Notes under the pieces: generated by a model
What the model was told of the DNA's origin: nothing
What the model saw: the letters and a program-made list of their open reading frames with translations, nothing else
Databases searched by the model: none
From: Colwellia echini
GTDB lineage: Bacteria; Pseudomonadota; Gammaproteobacteria; Enterobacterales; Alteromonadaceae
Assembly (NCBI RefSeq): GCF_002843355.2
Contig: NZ_PJAI02000014.1
Location: 1 to 64,000, forward strand
Length of the DNA: 64,000 nucleotides
Direction: 5' to 3'
In this document: positions 8,660 to 17,972 of the stretch, one piece after another
Position numbering within the stretch: the first letter of the stretch is position 1
How the letters are laid out: the number at the start of each line of letters is the position of its first letter
Program-made: the position numbers and the translations under genes

Positions 8660-8706
8660 AAAGCCCTGTTGGTGCATATTACAACTTGCATCAACAGGGC
8701 TTTAAA
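8660..8706 (-). terminator. Rho-independent terminator of the split lipoprotein gene
   Basis: A 17-bp stem with one mismatch, AAAGCCCTGTTGGTGCA (8660-8676) and TGCATCAACAGGGCTTT (8688-8704), about 36 bases beyond the minus-strand stop at 8742. Confidence 0.7.
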
Positions 8707-8741
8707 TTTGGTGACTCATCTTATTTACGTTATAAAATTAC

Positions 8742-9416
8742 TTACTCAAAAGTTAAAGTAAACTCCCCTTCTATATCTTCATTATGGCCTATTGTTGAGG
8801 TAACAGAAAAATTATAATCCGCTTGAATGTTTTGCATCGTATTATCAAAGTCAAAATTTAGAGTGCCAAAATGACTTTCCTTGAGGTCACTTATCTCAGG
8901 TAATACACTTGTAGAAACAGCAGCATAGTTTTCTCTAAAAATATTAGTGCTTAACGAGGAAAAACCTGACGTGGGAAGCTTATCTATCAGGAATGATAAC
9001 AATAAAGGATTACCTTGATATTCTGTTGCTAAGTAGATAGTGGAGGCCGTATTTTGCTCAACTAAGGTGTCGGTAGTATCAAACAATTTTACTTCTGCGG
9101 TGATTACAGTTCCGCAAGCTTGTGTTGTTGTTTCAAGCTCATCATAACTATCAAATTTAATATTAAGTTCGGCATTATATTGCTGACGATCATCGCTCTT
9201 TTTTCTATAGACGTTTGTTGCAACAATTTCATCACCACACATGCGCTCGAATCTAAAAGTATTCTCATCTTGTCTAATATTCAGAGTGCTCTCAGCATCA
9301 TCACAACCAAAGTTTGGTTGGAAATCTGCAATATTTATCACCTCTTCAATGCTACTTCCACATTGTGAAATAGTCATTTCATTAGTAGATGCGTTTGTCT
9401 CTATAATCGTTGTCAC
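8742..9416 (-). CDS. C-terminal part of a frameshifted lipoprotein gene
   Basis: 225 codons opening with a GTG at 9416, with no signal peptide and no convincing ribosome-binding site. The same frame stays open upstream to a TGA at 9470-9468 and there reads ETADSSGTILIKSQAQSVTT, natural-looking coding sequence that overlaps the end of the frame at 9437-9988. I therefore read the two as one gene of about 415 codons broken by one indel between 9439 and 9468. The product is beta-rich with paired cysteines (for example SQCGSS, NFGCDD, ACGT). Function unrecognised. A real start at 9416 is the less likely alternative. Confidence 0.6.
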   Translation of the reverse strand: MTTIIETNASTNEMTISQCGSSIEEVINIADFQPNFGCDDAESTLNIRQDENTFRFERMCGDEIVATNVYRKKSDDRQQYNAELNIKFDSYDELETTTQACGTVITAEVKLFDTTDTLVEQNTASTIYLATEYQGNPLLLSFLIDKLPTSGFSSLSTNIFRENYAAVSTSVLPEISDLKESHFGTLNFDFDNTMQNIQADYNFSVTSTIGHNEDIEGEFTLTFE

Positions 9417-9436
9417 ACTTTGTGCTTGGCTCTTAA

Positions 9437-9988
9437 TTAAAATCGTTCCAGAGCTATCGGCTGTTTCTCAATAGCTAATTCCAATTCGCTATACCAAGTA
9501 CTTCCTTCAGTAATAGCCTCGAAATTTAAAGCAGGTACTGTAGGTAAGTTTATATCAGGGGAAATACCTTTATTTTCAGTGATGTTTTCAATGCTACTCA
9601 CATTTACAGAGGTCAATTCCCTGCTAAAGCCAAAGGTTTTACTCACTGAACTATCAACATCTACCTGAACTGATATTGACGTAAAATTATCAGTTGCTGG
9701 CGCTGTAAAGGTAATCGTATCGCTGCCTTGACCGGTAAAGTCAATATCATCTGAAACTTGCCAAATAAAGCTAATATCTTCGGCCCCATCACCTGATGTA
9801 TTTAAGCTTAGAGTGACTGTATCCCCTTCATCAACAGCCATAAATGAAGGCAATTCTGTGTAGGTGACTGTAGGGGTTGTGGTATCTATTGGTGTTGAAG
9901 AGTCACTACCGCTACAAGCTGTTAACAGACTCATGGATAAAGCGAAAAATGGCACTAAACACATTCTTAGTGATGACAAGTTTTTCAT
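9437..9988 (-). CDS. N-terminal part of a frameshifted lipoprotein gene (Ig-like domain)
   Basis: 183 residues. Residues 1-25 are a lipoprotein signal with lipobox LTAC (Cys25), then a Ser/Thr-rich linker and an immunoglobulin-like segment of PKD/Ig flavour (VDEGDTVTLSLNTSGDGAE, about 52-70; FIWQVSDD, about 75-82). The frame runs into a TAA at 9437, 21 bases before the start of the continuation in the other frame. The AAA at 9464-9466 (GAGAAACAG) is a plausible slippage or indel point. ATG at 9988 with AAGGA upstream is a good start. Probably an outer-membrane or periplasmic lipoprotein of unknown role; broken in this sequence unless it is a base-calling error. Confidence 0.65.
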   Translation of the reverse strand: MKNLSSLRMCLVPFFALSMSLLTACSGSDSSTPIDTTTPTVTYTELPSFMAVDEGDTVTLSLNTSGDGAEDISFIWQVSDDIDFTGQGSDTITFTAPATDNFTSISVQVDVDSSVSKTFGFSRELTSVNVSSIENITENKGISPDINLPTVPALNFEAITEGSTWYSELELAIEKQPIALERF

Positions 9989-10210
9989 AAAATTCCTTTT
10001 TATATTATATAAGATAAAGCAAATAACTCTTAACGTTCAATCTGACTCATACAAGTTAATTGGCCATCAAACCTGTTTGTTTATGCTAAGAAACTAACAT
10101 ATTTTAACGTGATGAAACGTTCTTCGTTGTAACGATTTTGTAACTAGCACTCTATTTAAGATTTAAAGTCACTCACAAGCGTATTTAATGAGATTGGTAT
10201 AAGTACCTTA

Positions 10211-10295
10211 AACTGTTAACGCAAATAAACTCACACCTACATTAATTTTTTGTAGACAGGAGTTTATTCGCGCTAGTGTTTAATAGTTAACAGTT
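10211..10295. repeat. Long imperfect palindrome downstream of lysS
   Basis: The left arm (10211-10241) holds AACTGTTAAC, then GCAAATAAACTC and CTACA. The right arm (10251-10295) holds the complements TGTAG, GAGTTTATTCGC and GTTAACAGTT, with about 14 extra bases in the right arm. The loop is T-rich. It could terminate lysS (minus strand), but it lacks a classical T-tract after the stem. The remaining bases of 9989-10309 show only the lipoprotein promoter region. Confidence 0.55.
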
Positions 10296-10309
10296 GTTAG
10301 TTGTAGTTA

Positions 10310-11893
10310 TTATTCCGCTTCAGGACGCATGTGCGGGAACAAAATAACGTCTTTAATTGATGGCGAGTCAGTAAATAACATCACTAAACGGTCAATACCA
10401 ATACCTTCACCAGCTGTTGGTGGTAAACCGTATTCAAGTGCGTTGATGTAGTCTGCATCATAGTGCATTGCTTCATCATCACCGGCATCTTTTTCTGTTA
10501 CTTGTTTTTGGAAACGTTCAGCTTGATCTTCTGCATCGTTAAGCTCAGAGAAACCATTCGCTAATTCACGACCACCAACGAAGAATTCAAAACGGTCGGT
10601 GATGAATGGATTTTCATCGTTACGACGCGCAAGTGGAGAAACTTCCCATGGGTATTCTGTGATGAATGTTGGCTGGTCTAATAAATGCTCAGCTACTTCT
10701 TCAAATATTTCACAAATGTATTTACCTGGACCCCATACTTTAGACGCTTCATTTTCTTTAACGCCTACAGCTTTAGCCATGGCTTTAATTGCGTCGAAGT
10801 TATTTTCTGGGTCACGTAATGCCGCTTCATCAAAACTTTCAGCACCACGATGATCTTTACCGTAAGTTAAAATAGCATCAACCATTGATAAACGAGCAAA
10901 CGGCTTACCAAGGTCATAGAACTTCTCTTCTACAACTTCGCCATCGCTATTTTTAACCGTATTACGAATAGTCGTAGTACCTAAAACATCTTGCGCAATA
11001 GTACGTAACATTTCTTCGGTAGTGTTCATTAAGTCATGGTAATCAGCGTATGCTTGGTAGAATTCAATCATGGTGAATTCTGGGTTATGGCGCGTTGAAA
11101 TACCTTCGTTACGAAAACTTCTGTTAATTTCAAATACGCGATCAAAGCCACCAACCACTAAACGCTTTAGGTTAAGCTCTGGTGCAATACGTAAGTACAT
11201 ATCTAAGTCAAACGTGTTGTGATGCGTCATAAATGGTTTAGCTGTAGCGCCACCAGGAATGATTTGCAACATTGGCGTTTCAACTTCCATAAAGTCACGT
11301 TGTGTTAAAAAGTTACGAATACCAGCAACAATTTTTGAACGGATTTTAAAGGTGTTACGCGTGTCTTCGTTAATAATTAAATCAACATAACGCTGACGGT
11401 ATTTCATTTCTTGATCTGATAAACCGTGGAATTTTTCTGGTAATGGACGTAAAGACTTAGTTAATAACGAATACTCATCCATGTTCACGTAAAGGTCACC
11501 TTTACCTGATTTATGTAAAATACCTCTAATACCTACGATATCGCCAATATCTAAAGAGCCCCATTTTTCACGGATTTCTTTTTGTACTGTTTTTTCAGCG
11601 TAACCTTGGATGCGACCAGATGAATCTTGAATAACTAAAAATGGACCACGCTTAGCCATGATGCGACCAGCAATAGCATAAGTTACTTGAAGCGCTTCAA
11701 GCTCTTCTTTAGTTTTTTCACCATGTTCAGCTTCAATGTCTGCAGCTAAATGTTCACGATTAAAATCGTTTGGGAAACCATTTGCAGTAGAGTTTGAGCG
11801 AATTTTTTCAAGCTTTACGCGGCGCTCTGCAATCAGTTTATTTTCATCTTGTGCTATGGGTGCATTATTGGCTTTAGTGGCTTTATCTGTCAT
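10310..11893 (-). CDS. lysS: Lysyl-tRNA synthetase, class II
   Basis: Charges tRNA-Lys with lysine in the cytosol. 527 residues (E. coli 505), the excess being a charged N-terminal stretch. An OB-fold anticodon-binding domain at about 70-165 ([14 protein letters not shown], GRIQGYAEK) is followed by the class II catalytic core with motif 2 [20 protein letters not shown] (about 262-281) and motif 3 [13 protein letters not shown] (about 497-509). ATG at 11893 is preceded by GGAAG. It lies 57 bases downstream of prfB on the same strand, the same prfB-lysS arrangement as in E. coli, so it is very likely co-transcribed. Confidence 0.97.
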   Translation of the reverse strand: MTDKATKANNAPIAQDENKLIAERRVKLEKIRSNSTANGFPNDFNREHLAADIEAEHGEKTKEELEALQVTYAIAGRIMAKRGPFLVIQDSSGRIQGYAEKTVQKEIREKWGSLDIGDIVGIRGILHKSGKGDLYVNMDEYSLLTKSLRPLPEKFHGLSDQEMKYRQRYVDLIINEDTRNTFKIRSKIVAGIRNFLTQRDFMEVETPMLQIIPGGATAKPFMTHHNTFDLDMYLRIAPELNLKRLVVGGFDRVFEINRSFRNEGISTRHNPEFTMIEFYQAYADYHDLMNTTEEMLRTIAQDVLGTTTIRNTVKNSDGEVVEEKFYDLGKPFARLSMVDAILTYGKDHRGAESFDEAALRDPENNFDAIKAMAKAVGVKENEASKVWGPGKYICEIFEEVAEHLLDQPTFITEYPWEVSPLARRNDENPFITDRFEFFVGGRELANGFSELNDAEDQAERFQKQVTEKDAGDDEAMHYDADYINALEYGLPPTAGEGIGIDRLVMLFTDSPSIKDVILFPHMRPEAE

Positions 11894-11950
11894 TTTACTT
11901 CCAAAGTTGTCTTTAATTTATTCAATAGTTTCAGAGACGTTTCAATAGTT

Positions 11951-13049
11951 TTATAAGCCCGACTTCAAACTGGCTTCTAAAAATTTATCTAAATCCCCGT
12001 CTAATACGGCCTGGGTATTTCTGTTTTCAACACCCGTTCTTAAATCTTTTATGCGACTATCATCGAGTACATAAGAGCGGATTTGACTGCCCCACCCTAT
12101 ATCTGATTTGCCGTCTTCTAATTCTTGTTTGCCTTCATTTTTCTTTTGTATTTCCATTTCATACAGTTTGGCTTTTAACAACTTCATCGCAGTTGCGCGG
12201 TTTTTGTGTTGCGATCTGTCAGCCTGACAAGCAACTACAGCCCCTGTTGGAATATGAGTAATACGAATTGCAGAATCGGTTTTATTAACATGCTGACCAC
12301 CGGCACCTGATGCACGGAATGTATCAGTACGTAAATCAGCAGGGTTAATGTCAATTTCGATATTGTCATCAATTTCAGGATAAATAAATGCTGAAGCAAA
12401 TGAAGTATGACGACGACCTGATGAGTCAAATGGCGATTTTCGCACTAAACGATGGACACCCGTTTCAGTGCGTAACCAGCCAAAAGCAAATTCGCCCGTA
12501 TACTTTATAGTACAGCCTTTAATTCCTGCTACATCACCGTCGGTTACTTCAAGCGCTTCGGTTTTATAACCGTGCGCTTCGCCCCAACGTAAATACATGC
12601 GCATTAACATTTCTGCCCAATCTTGAGCTTCAGTACCGCCTGAGCCAGATTGAATATCTAAGTAACAGTTACTTGCATCTTGCTCACCCGAAAACATGCG
12701 ACGAAACTCAAGTTTTTCTAATACGGCGTCTAATGCAGCGGCTTCATTTCCTGCGTCATCGAAAGTTTCTTGATCTTCTTCTTCAACCGCAAGTTCAACT
12801 AAATCTGCAATGTCGGTACAACAATTTTCAAGTTCGACAATGGTTTTAACTACTTCTTCTAAAGCACTTCGCTCTTTGCCTAAAGCTTGAGCACGCTCAG
12901 GGTCATTCCAAATTTCAGGAGATTCTAATTCACGTGATACTTCAACTAAGCGTTCAGCTTTAACGTCGTAGTCAAAGGTACCCCCTAAGCAAGTTAGCAC
13001 GCTCACGGATTTCTTTTAATTTACTTAATATCGGATTTGTTTCGAACAT
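11951..13049 (-). CDS. prfB: Peptide chain release factor 2, with programmed +1 frameshift
   Basis: Terminates translation at UGA and UAA. The gene has two frames: ATG at 13049 gives 25 codons ending in LLRGYL and an in-frame TGA (12974-12972); reading resumes in the +1 frame at GAC (12973) and runs 340 codons to 11951, in total 365 residues, the E. coli length. The stop-recognition tripeptide SPF ([11 protein letters not shown]) and the peptidyl-hydrolysis motif [10 protein letters not shown] are both present. A start at 13006 in the second frame would lose the conserved N-terminus and is not used. First gene of the prfB-lysS unit. Confidence 0.97.
12971..12986 (-). promoter_or_regulatory. 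RF2 programmed +1 frameshift site
   Basis: On the minus strand the sequence reads AGGGGGTACCTTTGAC: an internal Shine-Dalgarno-like AGGGGG (12986-12981), then the slippery CTT followed by TGA C. This is the classical RF2 autoregulatory site: low RF2 slows termination at the TGA and favours the +1 slip from CTT to TTT. Confidence 0.95.
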
Positions 13050-13368
13050 ATCGCTTCAAATAATTCATTTAATGAGCTGTCTATGAGCGTTTACGAGTAA
13101 TATCGTTTGCGGTTATTTAGTATTGAAACTGGCACAGCAAAGAATCACAGGAACGACAAAGACAAATAGTCGCGCATTGTACCGTAATTTACAGGGTAAA
13201 TAAACGACTATAAAACAGAGAAAACAGTTAATTTTATGATCCAAATTAAGCCTATAACGAGGTAAGCACTTCAGGAAACTAAGCGCAGTATATTGATAGT
13301 AGATGATTGGGGTTAACGAATAAGATTAAATGGCTATTTAACCTGAACACTACCTGAACACTGGAACC
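13050..13368. other. Intergenic region upstream of prfB, nothing recognised
   Basis: It holds the prfB promoter region on the minus strand. I see no gene, no known repeat and no clear sigma-70 match that I would defend. Confidence 0.5.
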
Positions 13369-13395
13369 AAAAAAGCCGCTAAAATAGCGGCTTTC
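13369..13395 (-). terminator. Rho-independent terminator
   Basis: AAAGCCGCT (13372-13380) and AGCGGCTTT (13386-13394). Read on the minus strand the stem is followed by T6, so it serves the PEP-CTERM gene. Confidence 0.75.
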
Positions 13396-13413
13396 AATGT
13401 TAGTAAACTGTAA

Positions 13414-13442
13414 CTATAAGATTATTTTCAATAATCTTATAG
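13414..13442. repeat. Perfect 12-bp inverted repeat, AT-rich
   Basis: CTATAAGATTAT (13414-13425) and ATAATCTTATAG (13431-13442), seven bases beyond the PEP-CTERM stop. Probably part of the 3' end structure together with the stronger terminator 20 bases further on. Confidence 0.5.
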
Positions 13443-13448
13443 TAAACG

Positions 13449-14066
13449 TTATGAGTTAGTTCTTTTTCTAGCGACAACAAGACCAGCTAAACCAAATAAC
13501 ATTAATGCAATTGCACTTGGCTCAGGAATAGCGTTGATACTAACATCGTCAAAGAAATTACCTGTAGTGTCATTTATATCATCTAAAGATGTAAAACTTA
13601 ACGTAGACAAAGCTGATGAAGCTGTAAATATATAGCTATAATCAGTCCAACTACCTGTAACATGACTACTTACGTTATCAGTTACATTACCAACTGAAAC
13701 TGCAAACGCTTGATTACCACCACCGCTACGCTTTTGAGCAGCAAAGTTTAGTTCATAAGTTGTACCAGCAACTGTTGCAAAGTCCTGAGAAATTGCATAA
13801 GAACTTGTACCATCACCACCATGAGCGTTAAGCTCTAAAAAGTAATTTAAATCATCGGCAATTACACTGTTAAAACCACTTTTCCAAATCTCAACATTTT
13901 GAGTATCATCCCAATTAGGAATTGAAGCGTAATACTTCCAAGTAGTAGGCAATGTATTATTACCTACATCTTCAAAACTACCGTTTTGAATTAAATTTGC
14001 TTGTGCTACGCCAGTTAAGGCTACAGTTAACGCAAATACACCAATTAATTTATTTATAACTTTCAT
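13449..14066 (-). CDS. PEP-CTERM sorting domain protein
   Basis: A secreted protein handled by an exosortase. Of 205 residues, 1-23 are a Sec signal peptide (ending VAQA), 24-178 are a single beta-rich domain beginning LIQNGSFED and containing FFDDVSIN, the pattern of carbohydrate-binding-like or DUF642-type domains, and the last 25 form the PEP-CTERM tripartite tail: PEP at 183-185, a hydrophobic helix, and the basic end ARKRTNS. Known systems cut near PEP by an EpsH-type exosortase and link the cargo to the surface or an exopolysaccharide matrix. No exosortase is in the window. ATG at 14066 follows an AAGGA site. Monocistronic with its own terminator. Confidence 0.88.
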   Translation of the reverse strand: MKVINKLIGVFALTVALTGVAQANLIQNGSFEDVGNNTLPTTWKYYASIPNWDDTQNVEIWKSGFNSVIADDLNYFLELNAHGGDGTSSYAISQDFATVAGTTYELNFAAQKRSGGGNQAFAVSVGNVTDNVSSHVTGSWTDYSYIFTASSALSTLSFTSLDDINDTTGNFFDDVSINAIPEPSAIALMLFGLAGLVVARKRTNS

Positions 14067-14254
14067 TTATTCATCCTTAGTCTTACTACGACCATAATAC
14101 GATTGTTATATAAAGAGCACATTTCATGCCACATATGTACAATATTGTATTGTAAGGATTTTATATCTACCATAAAATAAAACTGTAAAATAAGCTGACA
14201 CTTAAAGTAACTACTTCAGTTTATTGCTATATACTCGCTCTGATTTCATAAGCT

Positions 14255-15256
14255 TTATTTAAGAATAACATCAGGCACATAATTGCTAATTTTTACAGGA
14301 AGCTTTAACACTAAGCGCTTACGAGCAGTTTGCCAAAAGGCTGATAATAACAATAATAGCGCGCCCATTAAAACGCCCGTTAATGCAAAGCCATAACCAA
14401 TACCACCATAAGTATTAACTAACGAAGTCAGCGCGTAAATAACATATACCAGTGAAGAAACCATAAAAGCACGACGGTCAATCACTAGTGATATCACCGT
14501 CATTAATATATACAAGATGATCACTAAGGCCATGTTAAATAGACTTTCGTTACCACTAAGTACACCTAAACTAGAAAATATAGGGTGAATAATTAATGGC
14601 GCTGCCGCCAAGTGTAACCAAAAAGCTACATCTGATTTTCGTGTTACTCGTTTTGTATCAGCACAATCCCAATACATAGCCAACACAAAGGCAGCAACTC
14701 CACAACTAAATAAAATAACAAGCAACCATTGTTGCGTGCTTGGGAATAGTTTCAATAAGCTTGAAATAATTAAAGCAATCGCAGCAACAGTGCCTGCAGC
14801 AACGGTAATAGGTACTTTAAAGCGTAACCAGTGAAGATAAGCTGCTATAGTTGATGCCGCAGCCGAAGCTATAAGGGATGCTTGAGATGTTGTGGCAAAG
14901 AAAGTTCCTGCTAATACAAATACGCCGCCAACAAATGAAACTAATAATAAAATAGCGGGTAATGACATTTTTCGTTTTAACACAAAAAACTCAGATAATC
15001 CCCAAGATAAAGCAATAAAAGTAACCAAACCAAAAGTTTCGTTAAACGGTTTCAAAACAAAAATGGACGAGAATAACAATAATAAACAGGCAATTAAAAC
15101 AAAAATATCATTAAAGCCACCAACCAATCTAAAGTTTTCTTCGTCGACACTTTGTCTATTTTTTAATGATACTACCGATGCTTTAAATTCATCAACCGCT
15201 TGCGAAGTGAATATGCCATTTTCTACCGCTTGATTTAAATCTTTATCACTGTACAT
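14255..15256 (-). CDS. Multi-pass membrane protein, DUF2157-like
   Basis: 333 residues. A soluble N-terminal helical segment (1-45, with the QAVENGIFTSQAVDEF pattern seen in DUF2157 proteins) is followed by about ten hydrophobic helices and a short basic cytoplasmic tail. Function unknown. It is followed on the same strand by the PEP-CTERM gene (188 bases) and preceded by the winged-helix protein gene (72 bases between the two). All three lie between prfB and recJ, which are neighbours in E. coli. Confidence 0.65.
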   Translation of the reverse strand: MYSDKDLNQAVENGIFTSQAVDEFKASVVSLKNRQSVDEENFRLVGGFNDIFVLIACLLLLFSSIFVLKPFNETFGLVTFIALSWGLSEFFVLKRKMSLPAILLLVSFVGGVFVLAGTFFATTSQASLIASAAASTIAAYLHWLRFKVPITVAAGTVAAIALIISSLLKLFPSTQQWLLVILFSCGVAAFVLAMYWDCADTKRVTRKSDVAFWLHLAAAPLIIHPIFSSLGVLSGNESLFNMALVIILYILMTVISLVIDRRAFMVSSLVYVIYALTSLVNTYGGIGYGFALTGVLMGALLLLLSAFWQTARKRLVLKLPVKISNYVPDVILK

Positions 15257-15328
15257 CTAATTTTCTCTGCGTTATGTCTGTTACTAAACGGTTAAATAGT
15301 GCGTCTTTATTTTTAGATTAGGGAAACT

Positions 15329-15790
15329 TTATAATTTATTAAGCTGGTATTGCTGCTGTACACTTTTGCCTAAAGCGGTAATTGACCAAATCTCTCCATT
15401 GGTGCCATCGGCATTTTTAGTGAGACCTTTAGCCATTAAGCTGTGTAGATAATCGATAATTTCACTTTTATGAATACCTGTTTCACTCGCAATAGTATTG
15501 GCATAGCGCCATGTGTAACCTTGTTTAAGTAAACAAGCTAGTATGCAATTTTCGTCATGGTTTAAATTTTGTTGTGCTTTGGCTTCTGCTTTTTGTTCTA
15601 TTGTTGGCTCTGTTTGGCTTTCTAACATGGTGTGCACCATTTTCATTTCTGCCTCAAACCCTGCGCCTTTGAACTTCGACATTTTGTCGATATTGGCAAA
15701 TGCTAAGCCAATAGCGCCAGCTACAATAGCAAGACCCATTTCAGCGGCAAGCGACATAAATCCGTAAATAGAACTTATAACTAGCAACAT
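15329..15790 (-). CDS. Membrane-anchored winged-helix protein
   Basis: 153 residues. An N-terminal hydrophobic segment (about 1-30) is followed by a charged, probably helical linker (about 35-75, EQKAEAKAQQNL) and a C-terminal winged-helix-like domain (about 78-150): LACLLKQGYTWRYANTIASE, then a helix SEIIDYLHSLMAKGL and a wing with EIWSITALGKS. It resembles MarR/IclR-type DNA-binding folds tied to the membrane. No family name is recognised. It is likely co-transcribed with the following multi-pass membrane protein. Confidence 0.6.
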   Translation of the reverse strand: MLLVISSIYGFMSLAAEMGLAIVAGAIGLAFANIDKMSKFKGAGFEAEMKMVHTMLESQTEPTIEQKAEAKAQQNLNHDENCILACLLKQGYTWRYANTIASETGIHKSEIIDYLHSLMAKGLTKNADGTNGEIWSITALGKSVQQQYQLNKL

Positions 15791-15940
15791 TATAAATGAG
15801 CAAATTTGAAAGATTATTTTGATAGTAAACTCCTTTAGCTGTTGTAGCTAATTCATGATCATTCAACAATAATAATAACAATAAAACTAATTCATCGTTC
15901 AACGGTAACAAAATAATTACTAACGTTAATTGATTCTTTT

Positions 15941-16017
15941 TATACCAATTCCGCTAAGGTGGTGGTCTATTTTATCCTCTAAAAAAATGACCACATATGT
16001 AATGGTAATTAGTATTA
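15941..16017. repeat. Imperfect inverted-repeat element abutting the recJ stop
   Basis: TATACCAATTCC and GGTGGTC at the left, and GACCAC and GGTAATTAGTATTA at the right, form roughly complementary arms of about 30 bases. The right end directly touches the recJ TAG (16018-16020), so it may serve as the recJ 3' end. The ATACCAATT end is shared with other dispersed repeats in the window. Confidence 0.45.
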
Positions 16018-17769
16018 CTAAGCAGTGCGAAGATCTTCAATCATCAATTGCACCGTGCGTTTCCCACGAAATTCATTCACATCTATACGATAAGCTAAAT
16101 GCACTTGTTTCGCTTGAGTATTTGGCCAGGCTTTTACATCAACATTAAAAGCGATTCCGTCAAACACTTTGCCGTTTTTCTCTACGACTAATTTTAAATG
16201 CTTTTCCCCGACAATACGTTGTTGTACTAAACTAAAAGTATCGTCAAATAACGGCTCTGGAAAATTTTGTCCCCAAGGACCCGAGTCACGTATTTTTTCA
16301 GCAAATTCAAGCGTTAATAAGTTAACACTTAATTCGCCATCAGACAGAATAATACTGTCTAAATCTTCTGGCTTTAACCATTTACCTGCCAAGCGATCAA
16401 ACTCTTGTTGAAATTTTTCAAAGTCTTGTTGTTTAATAGTCAAACCTGCCGCCATAGCATGACCACCAAATTTACTAATGAGCCCTGGATTTTGACTGTC
16501 AATATGCTCCAATAAATCACGAATATGTAAACCAGGAATAGAGCGTGCTGAACCTTTTATCTCAGCTGTATTAAAATCAGTATCATCTTCCTTCGATTTG
16601 GCAAATACGATACAAGGTCGATGAAACTTTTCTTTTAATCGCCCTGCAACAATACCAATAACGCCTTGATGCCAGTCAGCCTGAAAAAGTGAAATGGCAT
16701 TCGGTAAATTTTCCTCATCAAAGTTAAGTGAAGTAAGCACTCGCTCTGCCTCTTGCTGCATACCTTGTTCAATTTCTCGACGAGTTTTATTTAAATCATC
16801 AAGCTCTGCTGCCATGACTCGCGCACTCGATAAATCTGGAGCTAACAAACAATTAATGCCGTATGCCATGTCATCTAAACGCCCAGCTGCGTTAATTCTT
16901 GGTCCTAAGGCAAAACCAAAATCACTAGCAACTAATCGTTGTTGGTTTTTATTAGCTATTTCTATTAGCGCTTGAATACCTGGGCGAGTTTTTCCGGCTC
17001 GAATACGTTTTAAACCTTGTTCCACTAATATACGATTATTCGCATCAAGTGACACTACATCGGCAACTGTGCCTAACGCAACTAAATCTAATAACTGCGC
17101 AATATTAGGCTCAGCAACACCTTGCTCGGCAAAGTAATTTTGCTCACGGCAATATTTACGCAAAGCAAGCATTAAATAAAAAGCAACGCCTACTCCTGCA
17201 AGTGATTTACTGGGAAAATTACAACCATGTTGATTAGGGTTAACAATAGCATCGGCAATAGGTAATACATGCCCTGGAAGATGGTGATCTGTAACAATAA
17301 CCTGCATATTCAAATCTTTGGCGCGCTTAACACCCGCAATACAACTAATGCCGTTATCAACAGTAATGAGCATTTCGGCTTTTTGCTCTGCTGCAATATC
17401 AACAATTTCAGGAGTTAAGCCATAACCATATTCGAAACGATTTGGCACAATAAAATCATGGTTGTTACTACCAAATAGGTTTAACGCCGTAATCATTAAC
17501 GCCGTACTTGTTGCGCCATCAGCGTCAAAGTCACCAACAATAATAATACGTGTTTTATTTAACAAGGCTTGATGTAATAACTGACAAGCATTGTCCATTC
17601 CCATCAAAGCTGTTTCTGCAACCATACCCTGTAAATGAGCCACGTTAAGCTCTAATTCATCTGCTGATTGCATACCACGGCTTGCATAAATTTGTTTGAT
17701 AATTTCAGGTAAGCTATCAGGTAAATAGCTCGTTGAAACTTGAGCTCGACGAATAATTTTTTTACTCAT
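16018..17769 (-). CDS. recJ: Single-stranded-DNA-specific exonuclease RecJ
   Basis: A 5'-3' single-strand DNA exonuclease of the RecF recombination, mismatch and base-excision repair pathways. 583 residues (E. coli 577). DHH-family motifs are intact: VGDFDADGATSTALM (about 79-93), the DHH box VTDHHLPG (about 158-165), and the DHHA1 motif SKFGGHAMAAGLT (about 437-449) with the GGHxxAAG core. An OB-fold lies at the C-terminus. ATG at 17769. It lies downstream of dsbC on the same strand, as in E. coli, but two terminator-like hairpins separate them. Confidence 0.96.
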   Translation of the reverse strand: MSKKIIRRAQVSTSYLPDSLPEIIKQIYASRGMQSADELELNVAHLQGMVAETALMGMDNACQLLHQALLNKTRIIIVGDFDADGATSTALMITALNLFGSNNHDFIVPNRFEYGYGLTPEIVDIAAEQKAEMLITVDNGISCIAGVKRAKDLNMQVIVTDHHLPGHVLPIADAIVNPNQHGCNFPSKSLAGVGVAFYLMLALRKYCREQNYFAEQGVAEPNIAQLLDLVALGTVADVVSLDANNRILVEQGLKRIRAGKTRPGIQALIEIANKNQQRLVASDFGFALGPRINAAGRLDDMAYGINCLLAPDLSSARVMAAELDDLNKTRREIEQGMQQEAERVLTSLNFDEENLPNAISLFQADWHQGVIGIVAGRLKEKFHRPCIVFAKSKEDDTDFNTAEIKGSARSIPGLHIRDLLEHIDSQNPGLISKFGGHAMAAGLTIKQQDFEKFQQEFDRLAGKWLKPEDLDSIILSDGELSVNLLTLEFAEKIRDSGPWGQNFPEPLFDDTFSLVQQRIVGEKHLKLVVEKNGKVFDGIAFNVDVKAWPNTQAKQVHLAYRIDVNEFRGKRTVQLMIEDLRTA

Positions 17770-17828
17770 TGTGTATTCTCGGTTGAGTCGGTTGCACTAG
17801 TATTTTTGGGTGGATTTAAATATAAAAA

Positions 17829-17857
17829 AAGTACTTGATGAAAATCAGCAAGTACTT
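17829..17857 (-). terminator. Rho-independent terminator after dsbC
   Basis: AAGTACTTG (17829-17837) and CAAGTACTT (17849-17857). On the minus strand it is followed by seven T. It suggests that recJ is at least partly separated from dsbC transcription. Confidence 0.7.
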
Positions 17858-17868
17858 ATATATATACT

Positions 17869-17912
17869 CAAGCCACTTCAAAGTGCTCGTTTCTGTATTT
17901 TGAAGTGGCTTG
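17869..17912. repeat. Perfect 14-bp inverted repeat between dsbC and recJ
   Basis: CAAGCCACTTCAAA (17869-17882) and TTTGAAGTGGCTTG (17899-17912). A strong hairpin just upstream of the terminator at 17829-17857; it may reinforce termination or stabilise the dsbC 3' end. Confidence 0.6.
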
Positions 17913-17972
17913 GGTATAAGCTATTTATCACGTTAACTTGTGATGGTAATCCAAGTCACAAAATATATTGAT

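Noticed and set aside
13006-13049. Start of prfB at 13006
   Set aside because: That start lacks a ribosome-binding site and loses the conserved N-terminus; the frameshift signal is complete.
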